DNA of 64,000 nucleotides from Burkholderia sp. Ac-20365 (GTDB taxonomy: Bacteria; Pseudomonadota; Gammaproteobacteria; Burkholderiales; Burkholderiaceae), in contig NZ_JAAGPI010000004.1 of the NCBI RefSeq assembly GCF_017104715.1, positions 62,001 to 126,000 of the forward strand. Reading direction: 5' to 3'. Made by a program: the position numbers and the translations under genes. Below, in pieces: positions 7,226-15,378 of this stretch. Under the pieces are notes generated by a model that saw nothing but the letters and a program-made list of their open reading frames with translations, was not told the origin of the DNA and ran no database searches. Every line of letters starts with the position of its first letter. Within the stretch, counting starts at the first letter, position 1.

Positions 7226-9068
7226 ATCGGGATAGGGGCGGTCAGGTAGTCTGACCGGTCCCCTCCCACACCACCCGGCATGCGGGTCCGCACCGGGCGG
7301 TTCGAGTAGTTGAGGTTATGAGAGCCGAGGTACGCCAAGCCGATCGAAGTAGGCAATGGGCAGGGCTCGGTTCAGCAGCTGGTGACTGTTGCGCCACCAG
7401 CGGCGGCTATTGGCCGCCACCTTACGGGCGTCCCGCTCCGAGGCGCCCAGCGCCCGCAACTCCCGGTACATCGTCGTTCCCCGACGCCAGTGCTTGAGCT
7501 GCATCGCACGCAGCCGGTGCCTGATCCACTCGTCGAGTTTGCGGAACACCGTGGGCGTCTGCGCCAGTTGGAAGTACGCCTTCCAACCCGGCATGTACGC
7601 CCGTAATCGCTCCGCACTTTCCGCCAGACTGCGCCCGCCTGAGCGGCGGGTCATTTCCCGGATGCGTCGCCGAAAGGTCTCCAGGGCCTTTCGGGCAACC
7701 GCGCATTTGATCCGATCACCCGCACCGCGCCACAGTTCGTAGCCCAGAAACTTGCGACCGGTCGCCTGAGCAACTGCCGTCTTGCCCTCGTTCACCTTCA
7801 GGTGGAGTCGGTCGTAGAGCTTGCGCAATCCCTCCAGCACCCGTTCGCCCGCCCGGCAACTGCGCACGTACACGTTGCAGTCGTCGGCGTAGCGCACGAA
7901 GCGGTGGCCCCGCCTCTCCAGTTCCCGGTCCACTTCGTCCAGCAGCACATTGGCCAGCAGCGGCGAGAGCGGTCCGCCTTGCGGCGTACCTTCCCGACGC
8001 GCCATGACCACGCCGCCATCCATGATCCCGGCCACCAGGTAATAACGAATCAGCCGCAGCACGGCCTTGTCTTCGATCCGCCTCGATAGCCGTTCCATCA
8101 GGATGTCGTGATTGACCCGATCGAAGAATTTCTCCAGATCCACATCCACTACCACCCGGTAGCCGTCCTGTACGTGACGCTGCGCCATCAGCACCGCGTC
8201 ACGCGCTCGACGCCCCGGCCGGAAACCGTAGCTGTGTTCACTGAATGTCGGATCAATGATGGGCTGCAGGACTTGCAGCAGGGCTTGCTGGATCAGCCGA
8301 TCCGTTACCGTCGGAATCCCCAGTTCACGCATCCCGCCACCGGCTTTCGGAATCTGGACCCGTCTCACCGGCGCAGGCCGGTAGCTGCCATCCAGTAACG
8401 CTTCCCGAATCCCCGGCCAGTGCGTCTTGAGATGTTCCGCCGTCTCGGCGATCGACTTCCCATCCACCCCGGCACTGCCTCGATTGGCTTTGACGCGTTT
8501 CCACGCCATCACCAGATTCGCTCTCGCGAGCGCCTGCGATAGCAGACTGTCTCGCCCCAAGCCTCCAGTTTCATGTCGCGCCGTCCGTGCTTCATCACAC
8601 CTCGCTTCAGGCTCGGCTTCACCTCGCCATCCCGCGTTGCGCGCTACCTGCGTAGCCTTCTGATGCCCTGCACATCCGAGCGACACGGCCTTTGGCTCTC
8701 CTACTCGTTCGGCCCTTCGCTGCCACAAGCGGCAACTACTACGGCCTCTGCTGACTTCTCGCTCCGCTTTACCAGCGTCGCCCTTTCAGGCACAAGGCGA
8801 GATCTCCCCAGGTAAGAACGCACTCCTTCATCGCACAGCCGCCGCATTTACGCCACCTCGCCTTGGTCACCAGAGCTTTGTGGTCTTTTGCCCACTCGCC
8901 CTGCCCGGTTGCGCCTTGTATGCGGTTCTTGTTCATCGGCTCGCGATTTACGCTCCACGCTTCCTTCCCACACTCGGTCGCCCTCATGCAGTTGCGCTTC
9001 GCTTCGTTCGCAGTGACCAACTTACGGCGGGACTCGCACCCGCAGGAGTGCGCCCATGCTGGGCGCAC
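7226..9068 (-). mobile_element. Group IIC intron with reverse transcriptase
   Basis: On the - strand the element begins GTGCGCCC at 9068 and runs to a 3' end near 7226 (ATCCCGAT). A domain V-like segment lies at about 7265-7310 (- strand GAACCGCCCGGTGCGG, then CCGGGTGGTGTGGGAGG). A domain VI-like stem follows (GGTCAG-ACTA-CCTGACC). These ends match the bacterial class C layout. The 5' exon is a terminator hairpin followed by TTCTCTTTT, the known preferred target of class C introns. Length is about 1.84 kb with one ORF, so it looks complete. End positions are read by eye and may be off by a base or two. Confidence 0.85.
7316..8728 (-). CDS. ltrA: Group II intron reverse transcriptase/maturase
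   Basis: This is an intron-encoded reverse transcriptase. RT homology begins near residue 60 of the longest frame (LLSQALARANLVMAWKRVKANRGSAGVDG), so the true start is probably downstream of 8728. Motifs seen are IPKAGGGMRELGIPTVTDR, the VDVDLEKFFD segment, GTPQGGPLSPLLANVLLDEVD and the catalytic YADD at 280-283. A maturase (X/GIIM) domain follows (ESAERLRAYMPGWKAYF). The protein ends after LGVPRLS with no HNH endonuclease, as expected for class C introns. It should splice the intron and catalyse target-primed mobility. Confidence 0.93.
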   Translation of the reverse strand: MWQRRAERVGEPKAVSLGCAGHQKATQVARNAGWRGEAEPEARCDEARTARHETGGLGRDSLLSQALARANLVMAWKRVKANRGSAGVDGKSIAETAEHLKTHWPGIREALLDGSYRPAPVRRVQIPKAGGGMRELGIPTVTDRLIQQALLQVLQPIIDPTFSEHSYGFRPGRRARDAVLMAQRHVQDGYRVVVDVDLEKFFDRVNHDILMERLSRRIEDKAVLRLIRYYLVAGIMDGGVVMARREGTPQGGPLSPLLANVLLDEVDRELERRGHRFVRYADDCNVYVRSCRAGERVLEGLRKLYDRLHLKVNEGKTAVAQATGRKFLGYELWRGAGDRIKCAVARKALETFRRRIREMTRRSGGRSLAESAERLRAYMPGWKAYFQLAQTPTVFRKLDEWIRHRLRAMQLKHWRRGTTMYRELRALGASERDARKVAANSRRWWRNSHQLLNRALPIAYFDRLGVPRLS

Positions 9069-9077
9069 AAAAGAGAA

Positions 9078-9103
9078 GGGCGCCTCGCGGCGCCCTTTTT
9101 TTT
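9078..9103. terminator. Bidirectional terminator, intron insertion site
   Basis: GGGCGCC (9078-9084) and GGCGCCC (9089-9095) form the stem. On the + strand it is followed by T8, and on the - strand by TTCTCTTTT. It would serve both the + gene ending at 7207 and the - gene ending at 9137. The intron is inserted right after it on the - strand. Confidence 0.85.
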
Positions 9104-9136
9104 CGATCACGTTACCGGTGTTGATCACCGATGGCG

Positions 9137-9451
9137 TCACTTGACGCCGTGTTCGCGAAGCACGAAGGCCAGCGCAGCGCCCGAATAATCATCGCCGTAT
9201 TCAATCGCAAGCTTCCCTTCAACCTCGAGCTTACGGCCGAGGTCTGTCAGTCGAAGCATCAACGGAATCAGCTTGCGCAGCGCGGCCATGTTCGTGCTTG
9301 CCACGGAGATGTCTTTCGCGAACTGGTCGAGCGTCTTGGACGGGTCGATTGCGAACGGAGCAGGCCGATCTACACCGTCCTTCTCAGACTGGAGCACCTG
9401 GCAGAGTGCAAGCAGCTCGAGGCCGCGATCAATCTCTACGTCGAGATCCAT
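9137..9451 (-). CDS. Hypothetical protein (104 aa)
   Basis: I do not recognise this small helical protein. The start at 9451 is decided by a GGAGG seven bases upstream. It is acidic with leucine-rich helices (LELLALCQVL, LRKLIPLMLRLTDLGRKLEVEG). No membrane segment or signal. It is the last gene of the - strand cluster that starts at 13793 and ends at the terminator targeted by the intron. Confidence 0.7.
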   Translation of the reverse strand: MDLDVEIDRGLELLALCQVLQSEKDGVDRPAPFAIDPSKTLDQFAKDISVASTNMAALRKLIPLMLRLTDLGRKLEVEGKLAIEYGDDYSGAALAFVLREHGVK

Positions 9452-9543
9452 CGGTGTGCCTCCATTCGTGCAAGTCGATCGCTCAGCAAGCTCTCTATCC
9501 TTTTTCGTCGTTAAAACAGCGTCCGTTGCTATGTAATGCAACC

Positions 9544-10104
9544 TCAGCCCAACCTCGCGTCAGGGCGCGCCAATTCCGCCGCGTCGACGATGAGAGGTGA
9601 CTGCGCATTGTCGAAGAAGTGCAACCGGGTTCGTCCGCGAAGCGCCTGGCACAACGCCGGCAGCGCCAGATCCCGTTCTGATTTGCGGCCGGGGGTCCAG
9701 CCACGAGGTGTCGTTTCGGCGCGCGCGATCAGGCGTGTCTCCCGATTCTGACGTGGCGTATGCACATAGACGAAAGACCAGTCCGCCAGATCGCCGAGGA
9801 GCTGAAGATGCTCGGCGGTGGCTGGGAACCCGTCGACGGCGATTCTCGGGCGCTGTCGGAGGAATTCAATGAGGACTGTCGCTGCCCGCGGCGCCAATGG
9901 CGTCCCCGGTTCGTGGCGCGCCAGTTCAAGAATAAGGCGACCAGGGATGTCCGATGGCCGTCTTTTCCGTTTGATCAGCCGTGCGAGCGTGCCGATGCTG
10001 AGATGCTCGTATCCATGCTGCGCCAAGGCGCGCCCGAGGGAGCTCTTTCCTGAACCATGCGGGCCGATCAAAAACGTGCGTGGCCCAAAGCGCGGCGGAT
10101 TCAT
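9544..10104 (-). CDS. Adenylate-kinase-like P-loop protein
   Basis: This 186-residue protein has a P-loop GPHGSGKSS near residues 14-22, then LSIGTLARLIKRKRR and a VDGFP motif (about residue 91). In nucleoside-monophosphate kinases the equivalent segments bind the NMP and form the core. Later arginines (RQNRETRLIARAE) could be the lid arginines. This is visible similarity to the adenylate kinase fold, but the sequence is divergent and the substrate cannot be named. It overlaps the upstream gene by four bases (ATGA), indicating coupled translation. Confidence 0.7.
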   Translation of the reverse strand: MNPPRFGPRTFLIGPHGSGKSSLGRALAQHGYEHLSIGTLARLIKRKRRPSDIPGRLILELARHEPGTPLAPRAATVLIEFLRQRPRIAVDGFPATAEHLQLLGDLADWSFVYVHTPRQNRETRLIARAETTPRGWTPGRKSERDLALPALCQALRGRTRLHFFDNAQSPLIVDAAELARPDARLG

Positions 10105-10391
10105 GGGTTCCCCGACATCGCGGAGCCAAACGGCGCAACGACCTTCTTGTCGAGCGATCCTGCGAGTGCGGCGAACAGGTGCACCCGGTAGTAGTTATCC
10201 CGCGTCTGGGAGAAGCTATCTCGTAGCTTCTCCAGCGAGGCGATCTCTTTCTCGAACGCGGCCCGTACCTCCGGTTCGATCGGCTCACTGCGCTTTAACG
10301 TGTCATAAAGCGTTTCGAGCGACTCGCGAAGACAACTGATCGCATCGCCGAACCGTTCGTAAGTCCATTCTGGAGTTTTTGATGCTGCCAT
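10101..10391 (-). CDS. Hypothetical protein (96 aa)
   Basis: I do not recognise this charged helical protein. The start at 10391 is preferred (AGGGGC upstream); the longer frame to 10433 would overlap the gene before it. It has heptad-like helices (ISCLRESLETLYDTLKRSE, FEKEIASLEKLRDSF) and may be a coiled-coil protein. Its stop overlaps the start of the P-loop protein, so the two may work together. Confidence 0.65.
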   Translation of the reverse strand: MAASKTPEWTYERFGDAISCLRESLETLYDTLKRSEPIEPEVRAAFEKEIASLEKLRDSFSQTRDNYYRVHLFAALAGSLDKKVVAPFGSAMSGNP

Positions 10392-10414
10392 GCTGGCCCC
10401 TGTAACCCTGCGCT

Positions 10415-10621
10415 CTACCTTGATTGCAGGCACAAGCGATCTTCTTTCTCGTCGCTCTTGTGCGCCTTGCAGTAGACCTCTCGTATCATTTTGAACGTGT
10501 TTCCGTCGTCAGCACCTTTGATCTCGCCGCCATGACGGAAGAGGGTGAGGCCCCAGAAGGCCGCGACGAGGGCGACTGCAAAGAGCCGCCTTCGTTGAAA
10601 CAGCAGGAAGAAAGTTCCCAC
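10415..10621 (-). CDS. Small single-pass membrane protein (68 aa)
   Basis: The protein begins MGTFFLLFQRRR, has one hydrophobic segment at about 13-28 (LFAVALVAAFWGLTLF), then a short polar tail with two cysteines (YCKAHKSDEKEDRLC) that may form a disulphide outside the cytoplasm. It lies between the bactofilin gene and the 96-aa gene with short gaps, consistent with one operon. No family recognised. Confidence 0.6.
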   Translation of the reverse strand: MGTFFLLFQRRRLFAVALVAAFWGLTLFRHGGEIKGADDGNTFKMIREVYCKAHKSDEKEDRLCLQSR

Positions 10622-10646
10622 GGCTCACCCTGGCGATGGCCGGCGG

Positions 10647-11180
10647 TCAGGCCGTGAACGGCGTGATCTTGCCGCGGATCGCGCCAGCCGATTCCAGCGA
10701 ACCGTACGAGATGTCGCCCGCCATCGAACCGTAGTTCAGCACGAGGTCCGACACTTTCGCGTCGCCTTCGAACTGGCCGAGGTTATAGAGTTTCTTGCAT
10801 TCGATGCGCGCGTAGACGACTGCACCTTCGGCGATGATGACCGTCTGGCCCGGCGCCTTGATCGTGCCCTTCGGTGCGCTGAAGTTTTCGCAGATGTGCA
10901 GGCCGTGATTGAACGTCATCGTACCTTCGAATTCCGAGATGCCGACGAGCGCGCTGCGGACGTTTTCTTCTTCGTGATCGATGTAGAGCTGGCCGCCGTC
11001 GGTCTTCTTGAAGCGCTCGAACATCGACTGGAAGATCTGCGGCAGCAGACGTGCCGACGTGCGGTGAGCCGAGTCGCGATCGAAGTTGTATTGCGTCTGT
11101 TCTTGTGCCGATGCGGACGTTGCGGGTTCTTCTTCACGACGGAGATGAGCGACGTTTGCGGCGGCGAGCGGGCTGTTCAT
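10647..11180 (-). CDS. Bactofilin-family protein
   Basis: The 177-residue product matches the bactofilin pattern: a polar N-terminal tail, then a repetitive right-handed beta-helix domain with short Gly/Val/Ile turns (CENFSAPKGTIKAPGQTVIIAEGAVVYARIECKKL, GQFEGDAKVSDLVLNYG). Bactofilins polymerise into nucleotide-free filaments on the inner face of the membrane and scaffold envelope machines. The start at 11180 follows AGGAACC; an upstream in-frame ATG at 11213 overlaps the previous gene. Its position next to a single-pass Pro-rich protein and a TraB-like protein suggests it organises an envelope or conjugation structure (inference). Confidence 0.8.
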   Translation of the reverse strand: MNSPLAAANVAHLRREEEPATSASAQEQTQYNFDRDSAHRTSARLLPQIFQSMFERFKKTDGGQLYIDHEEENVRSALVGISEFEGTMTFNHGLHICENFSAPKGTIKAPGQTVIIAEGAVVYARIECKKLYNLGQFEGDAKVSDLVLNYGSMAGDISYGSLESAGAIRGKITPFTA

Positions 11181-11209
11181 GGTGCGGTTCCTGGTTAAGT
11201 GAAGTGCTT

Positions 11210-12598
11210 TCAATAAGCGGCGAACTTGCCGCGCGAAGTAGTGAAGCCGCCGCCGTCGGGGTTGACGCTCAGCAACTTCGATCCATCGGGCAGGGACTGA
11301 CCGACGGGAATCTGTTTCATCTTTCCGTCGACACGCACGACGACCGAATCGTCGGTGTGTGTGACAACGCTGTACGACGGATGCGAGGGGCCTTGGGGCG
11401 CAGCCTGGTCATCAGCGGTAGAACGCTTCGCGGGACGCACGACTAGGTTGACGGGAGCTGAGGGGTCGTCTTCACCGTCACCGCCAGCCGCCTGCGGCTC
11501 CGCCGTGGCACCGACGCTTGGCTGGTTCAGAAGCACCAGATCGCCGCTCGTGCGCGTCGGCTGCTGGACGCGGGGCGACGTGGGCTGCGGAGCCGCAGCG
11601 GGGGCGGGATGCTCCTGCGGATGGGCGACATGGCTCGATGAGGCAGTCGGGTGAGCTTCGTTTGAGGCCCGCGCGTCTGGCTTCCTGTCTGCAGGTGCGC
11701 GATCCCTTTCCGCGGAGGCGCGCTCTTTGTGTTCGGGTTGAACGACGACTTCCTTGACCTCAGCAACCTTGGTCGGCATCAACTGGACACTGTCCTGATC
11801 GTCGTCCGACTCGGGGGCCGAGAACGGTTCATTGACGGTCAGATGGACCGGAGCCGATGTCGAGGGTACATATGTAGAAGCCATCCCAGCCGGCAGCGGA
11901 CCACCCGATGGCATCGGAAGGTAGGAGCCAGGGCCTTTACGGTAGTACTGCGGTACGTATGCCGGGTCCGCACTTTGAGGCTGCGCGCCACTTGCGCCAC
12001 CCGGCGCCCCTTGCTGAGCTGCGTCGACGGGATGTGCCGGCGTGAAGCTGACGGGTTGATCCGTCGAAGCCTGCATCGGTTGGCGGACCGGAGGCAACGC
12101 CTGGACGTCAACGCTGTCGACAGGCTTCCACGGCGTGAGAAAATGCGGAAGTGCGAAGTGGACAGACTGTGCGATCGCACGGACGTCGATGTGCACAAAC
12201 CGTGAAAGGCCCGCAACACACAGGACACCCACGACCGCGAGCGCGATCGCTTTCGGTATCAATCGCAGTGCGTTACCGATGTCGCCACGCGAAGCGGTTA
12301 CGGCGCGCGTCAGTGCTCGCGGTGCGCCAGCGAACGCACGACCGAGCGCCACAAGCAGCGTGACAGGATCGAAGCGAAAACTGGCACGCTTCAGATTAAA
12401 CGAATAATGCAGTTGCTGGACGAGGGAGAACTCAACGCCTTCAGCCGGAACGCCCCTCCGGGCGACACGCTGATCCTTTCCGTCAAACTCGAGATAGCTG
12501 GACCCCGGCTGCAGTTGGCGGATGCGCAGACGTCGTGCTGGCACCGCCGTAAATGCGCCGGTTACTGGTCGTTGGCTGAAGAAAAGTCGTGAGTCCAT
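11210..12598 (-). CDS. Single-pass envelope protein with GspC/PilP-like C-terminus
   Basis: The 462-residue protein has a cytoplasmic N-terminal domain of about 110 residues, one membrane helix at about 115-133 (AIALAVVGVLCVAGL) and a long Pro/Ala/Gln-rich periplasmic linker. It ends in a compact domain (DDSVVVRVDGKMKQIPVGQSLPDGSKLLSVNPDGGG) whose pattern resembles the homology region of GspC/PilP proteins, which couple inner-membrane machinery to an outer-membrane pore. ATG at 12598 is chosen over a TTG at 12607. A role in a pilus or conjugation apparatus is inference from this shape and the TraB-like neighbour. Confidence 0.65.
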   Translation of the reverse strand: MDSRLFFSQRPVTGAFTAVPARRLRIRQLQPGSSYLEFDGKDQRVARRGVPAEGVEFSLVQQLHYSFNLKRASFRFDPVTLLVALGRAFAGAPRALTRAVTASRGDIGNALRLIPKAIALAVVGVLCVAGLSRFVHIDVRAIAQSVHFALPHFLTPWKPVDSVDVQALPPVRQPMQASTDQPVSFTPAHPVDAAQQGAPGGASGAQPQSADPAYVPQYYRKGPGSYLPMPSGGPLPAGMASTYVPSTSAPVHLTVNEPFSAPESDDDQDSVQLMPTKVAEVKEVVVQPEHKERASAERDRAPADRKPDARASNEAHPTASSSHVAHPQEHPAPAAAPQPTSPRVQQPTRTSGDLVLLNQPSVGATAEPQAAGGDGEDDPSAPVNLVVRPAKRSTADDQAAPQGPSHPSYSVVTHTDDSVVVRVDGKMKQIPVGQSLPDGSKLLSVNPDGGGFTTSRGKFAAY

Positions 12599-12665
12599 GG
12601 ACGCCAAAGATAGGCGAGAAACGGACTCTCGTGGTGTTCAAATGTAAGCCAAAAAAAGGCCTTTT

Positions 12666-13793
12666 TCAGATCTGCGGGAAGCCCCGAGAAACGGCGAGGC
12701 TCGAGTGAAATAGCCGCGCCCACGAATGAGCCAGACCGACCTCGATATCCATGATCCCCGATCGATCCCACCAACCATTTCCGACCAGAATGATCGGTCG
12801 TCCATAGCCTAGATGGTAGAGCGGAAGCGACGTACTCGCCTCAAAGCAAACGAGCAGAGAATACTTTTCGCCCCCGATGTTTGCAATCTTGTGCAAGGCA
12901 CTCCAATGCGGACGGAGCCCAGGTTCGATAACCGGGATAGGCTGGATCGCCGGGTAAAAGATGCCCGCCGGAAATACCCAGACGCCTTTCTGGTATGAGT
13001 CGAACCCCGCAACCCGGGCAATGCCGCCCGCGATCAAGGTACGATCTGCAGGGACGTCCAGCAAAGCGACGGTGGTAGGCGTAGGAAGCCCCAGGACGTT
13101 TTCGGGCAGGACAACTTTTTGTGCTCCCTTCGCATACTCGGCATGCACGGCAGGAGAGAAGCGCACACTTGCAAGTATGCTTCGCGCGAGGTTGGCCGGA
13201 GGCTGCGGTACCGGCATGGAAAGGGCCGAGACATCAACTGCGGCGGGCGGTGCGATGACATGAGCAACATTGCAGCCCGCGACCAGCAGAGCGGGAATCA
13301 CCAACGGCCTGCAACTGCGCCGCTCTACAGCGTCGATCACCTTGCCACCGAACCATACCAGCAGTGCAATTCCCACCAGCCCGGTGCCCGGGAAGAGCCA
13401 GCCCGCGGAAGCGACAGGAGGGGCGACGAAGACAAACCCAAGACCCGGTATTGACAGTGAAAAGAAGACCCACGCGGATACAGCGCGGCTATCGGTTTGT
13501 AGCGCCTTAGGAACGACCGAGCTTGCGACGGCTGCAACGAGTCCGTAGCCAAGCCATATCGTCGCCGCAAGGGGAATGCCCGCGCCGACGTCAAAAACGG
13601 CAAACGGGATCTTTATCCCTACGCCAAGGAAGAACGCGAAGACATACCACGGACCGAGCGTGCGCTCCCTCAGTTGCAACCACGCGAGCAGCGGCAAAAA
13701 GACAAAGGGAAGCCCCGAGAACGGAGGCCGCGACGTCAAATGACCCGCGACGATCAGGCAGACGAGGGCGGCGGTGGCACGAAAGTATTTCAT
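12666..13793 (-). CDS. traB: TraB-like / apolipoprotein N-acyltransferase-like membrane protein
   Basis: This 375-residue protein begins with several hydrophobic segments (to about residue 190) and ends in a nitrilase-superfamily-like domain. Visible catalytic-type motifs are KVVLPENVLG (glutamate) and SLLVCFEAST (cysteine followed by FE), the arrangement found in Lnt and in the TraB proteins of Ti-type conjugative plasmids. It is shorter than Lnt (about 510). TraB is associated with plasmid transfer; its exact activity is not settled. It is the first gene of the - strand cluster. The ribosome site is weak. Confidence 0.7.
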   Translation of the reverse strand: MKYFRATAALVCLIVAGHLTSRPPFSGLPFVFLPLLAWLQLRERTLGPWYVFAFFLGVGIKIPFAVFDVGAGIPLAATIWLGYGLVAAVASSVVPKALQTDSRAVSAWVFFSLSIPGLGFVFVAPPVASAGWLFPGTGLVGIALLVWFGGKVIDAVERRSCRPLVIPALLVAGCNVAHVIAPPAAVDVSALSMPVPQPPANLARSILASVRFSPAVHAEYAKGAQKVVLPENVLGLPTPTTVALLDVPADRTLIAGGIARVAGFDSYQKGVWVFPAGIFYPAIQPIPVIEPGLRPHWSALHKIANIGGEKYSLLVCFEASTSLPLYHLGYGRPIILVGNGWWDRSGIMDIEVGLAHSWARLFHSSLAVSRGFPQI

Positions 13794-14107
13794 GGCGGCA
13801 AGATTAGCAGCGACATACCGTGGACCAGCCCGCCAAATGCGGAGTTGTTTTCACCGATATTCGTCCTCACGCCCATCAAAAAAATGCAGTTTCGCAAACA
13901 GTGGGGGGATGCGTTTTGTGAAATTGAATGCCTCTGTCGATGGAAAACCGCGTGAAATCAAGGGTGCTCTGTCTCACTGTGAGATTGGACGACAGTGCGC
14001 GTGGATGACGCTCGACCATCGAAACACCATGGACTTGGCAGTTCATTTCGGCGCACCCGGCCACGTTGCTGGCGGTAAAGTCGGTGCTTCCAAAAGGCAA
14101 GGCGATC
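13794..14107. other. Intergenic region between divergent genes
   Basis: This 314-base gap separates the - strand TraB-like gene from the + strand gene at 14108. Several open frames cross it, but none has a ribosome site with convincing sequence. It probably holds the divergent promoters; I could not assign a -35/-10 pair with confidence. Confidence 0.5.
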
Positions 14108-14389
14108 ATGGAAGAATTCGAAAAGGCGGTCAAAGAAGCGCTCCTGCACGCAGGCTTCCGGTTCCGCAACCGCATTCGCGCAATCCGACATACGGGCAAC
14201 GGCGTGGACACGCTGCGCCGAACAGCGTGGTATGGCTACGAAGTGACGTGGGAAAAATCCCCCTCAAGGGATCTCCTGAGCCATCTCGCCAACCTCGCAC
14301 CCCTGCGACCGACCACGCAGTTGTACGCGTCAGATGTGGATCGCATCAATCTGGTCGTATCCAGTACTCCGGCCACGAATGCGGGCTAA
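14108..14389 (+). CDS. Hypothetical protein (93 aa)
   Basis: I do not recognise this protein. The ATG at 14108 has AAGGC upstream, a moderate site. The first helix is charged (MEEFEKAVKEALLHAGF), the middle is basic, and the end is beta-like (DRINLVVSSTPAT). A short hairpin (CGGGCT/AGCCCG, about 14381-14396) overlaps its stop and may act as a weak terminator. Confidence 0.55.
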   Translation: MEEFEKAVKEALLHAGFRFRNRIRAIRHTGNGVDTLRRTAWYGYEVTWEKSPSRDLLSHLANLAPLRPTTQLYASDVDRINLVVSSTPATNAG

Positions 14390-14464
14390 AAGCCCGTGTC
14401 ATTTCGCGCTGCCCGGCGGCTCAGTACGTCCATCCTTCAGGGACCACCACCTCAAGGAACAGAC

Positions 14465-15376
14465 ATGACCGAACATCTTCTCCCCCAGGGCGAAATCACT
14501 AGCATTCTCGCGCGTGAACTCGGCGGTACGCCGGCACTGCAGACGTCGTCTGCAGACGCGGCGCCCGTCGACGAAGCTACCCAGGTCCATGGTGAGCTCG
14601 AGAGCGCGGCGCTGGCTTCCAGAAGCGACATCGAAGCAAAGATCAAACTGAACGATCTCGAGCCGCGCGACGACGAAGCGGGCGAACGCACCCAGGAAGA
14701 AATCCGCGCACTCCGCGATCGCCTGATGAAGCGCGCCGCAAAGCAACGACAGCAGGGCGCCGCAGGCCTCGTGCGCGTCGATGCGGGCGTGACCGCACTG
14801 AGCCTCACCGTGCAGATCAAGACGAAAGTGCTCGGCTCGGCGTTCCAGCGCTGGTTCTCGGCGATCGACCAGTGCGCGGCGAACCTCCAACGCCGCGGCG
14901 AAATGCTGCTGGGCGACAAGGGCCAGGTCCTGCTCGATGCGTTGAAGACGCAGATCGATGAAGTTGAAGCCGAGTCGATCGGCGAACTCGAGCGCATGAA
15001 GCATCTCGTCAACCAGGCCAAGTCGGAAGACATCTCGGACTCGTGGGTCACCCCGCATATCGAAGTGTGCGCGCTCAGTCTCGACGGGGCCAACATCCGT
15101 TCGAAACTCGGCCACCAGTTGTACAAGGCCGTGCGCCGCTTCGACGACGCGATGGAACTTGCGGACGTACTCGTGTGGAACGACCAGCTGACCGACTTCG
15201 CGAAGGCTGAACAGGAACTCCAGTACAAGAAATCACTCGGCAAGCTCTATGGTTTCGCCGCGCATACCAACCTGAGCCTGTTCCGCCAGTTCACCGCACG
15301 GCGCAATGCTGCCACCCGCCCGCCGAAAGCCAACGACGCGGGCAAGGAAGTCGCGCCGCTCGAACAGGCCGCGTAA
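14465..15376 (+). CDS. Hypothetical helical protein (303 aa)
   Basis: I do not recognise this protein. ATG at 14465 follows AAGGA. An upstream in-frame start at 14396 is rejected because it lacks a site. The sequence is almost entirely helical and charged, with likely coiled coils (about 60-100 and 150-190), and no membrane segment or cofactor motif. It ends two bases before the helicase gene, so the two form an operon; a role with single-stranded DNA or as a helicase partner is only a guess from position. Confidence 0.7.
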   Translation: MTEHLLPQGEITSILARELGGTPALQTSSADAAPVDEATQVHGELESAALASRSDIEAKIKLNDLEPRDDEAGERTQEEIRALRDRLMKRAAKQRQQGAAGLVRVDAGVTALSLTVQIKTKVLGSAFQRWFSAIDQCAANLQRRGEMLLGDKGQVLLDALKTQIDEVEAESIGELERMKHLVNQAKSEDISDSWVTPHIEVCALSLDGANIRSKLGHQLYKAVRRFDDAMELADVLVWNDQLTDFAKAEQELQYKKSLGKLYGFAAHTNLSLFRQFTARRNAATRPPKANDAGKEVAPLEQAA

Positions 15377-15378
15377 CG

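Noticed and set aside
13774..14502. 242-codon + strand frame across 13774-14502
   Set aside because: It has no ribosome site, overlaps two better-supported genes in other frames (14108 and 14465), and its product is low-complexity and basic.
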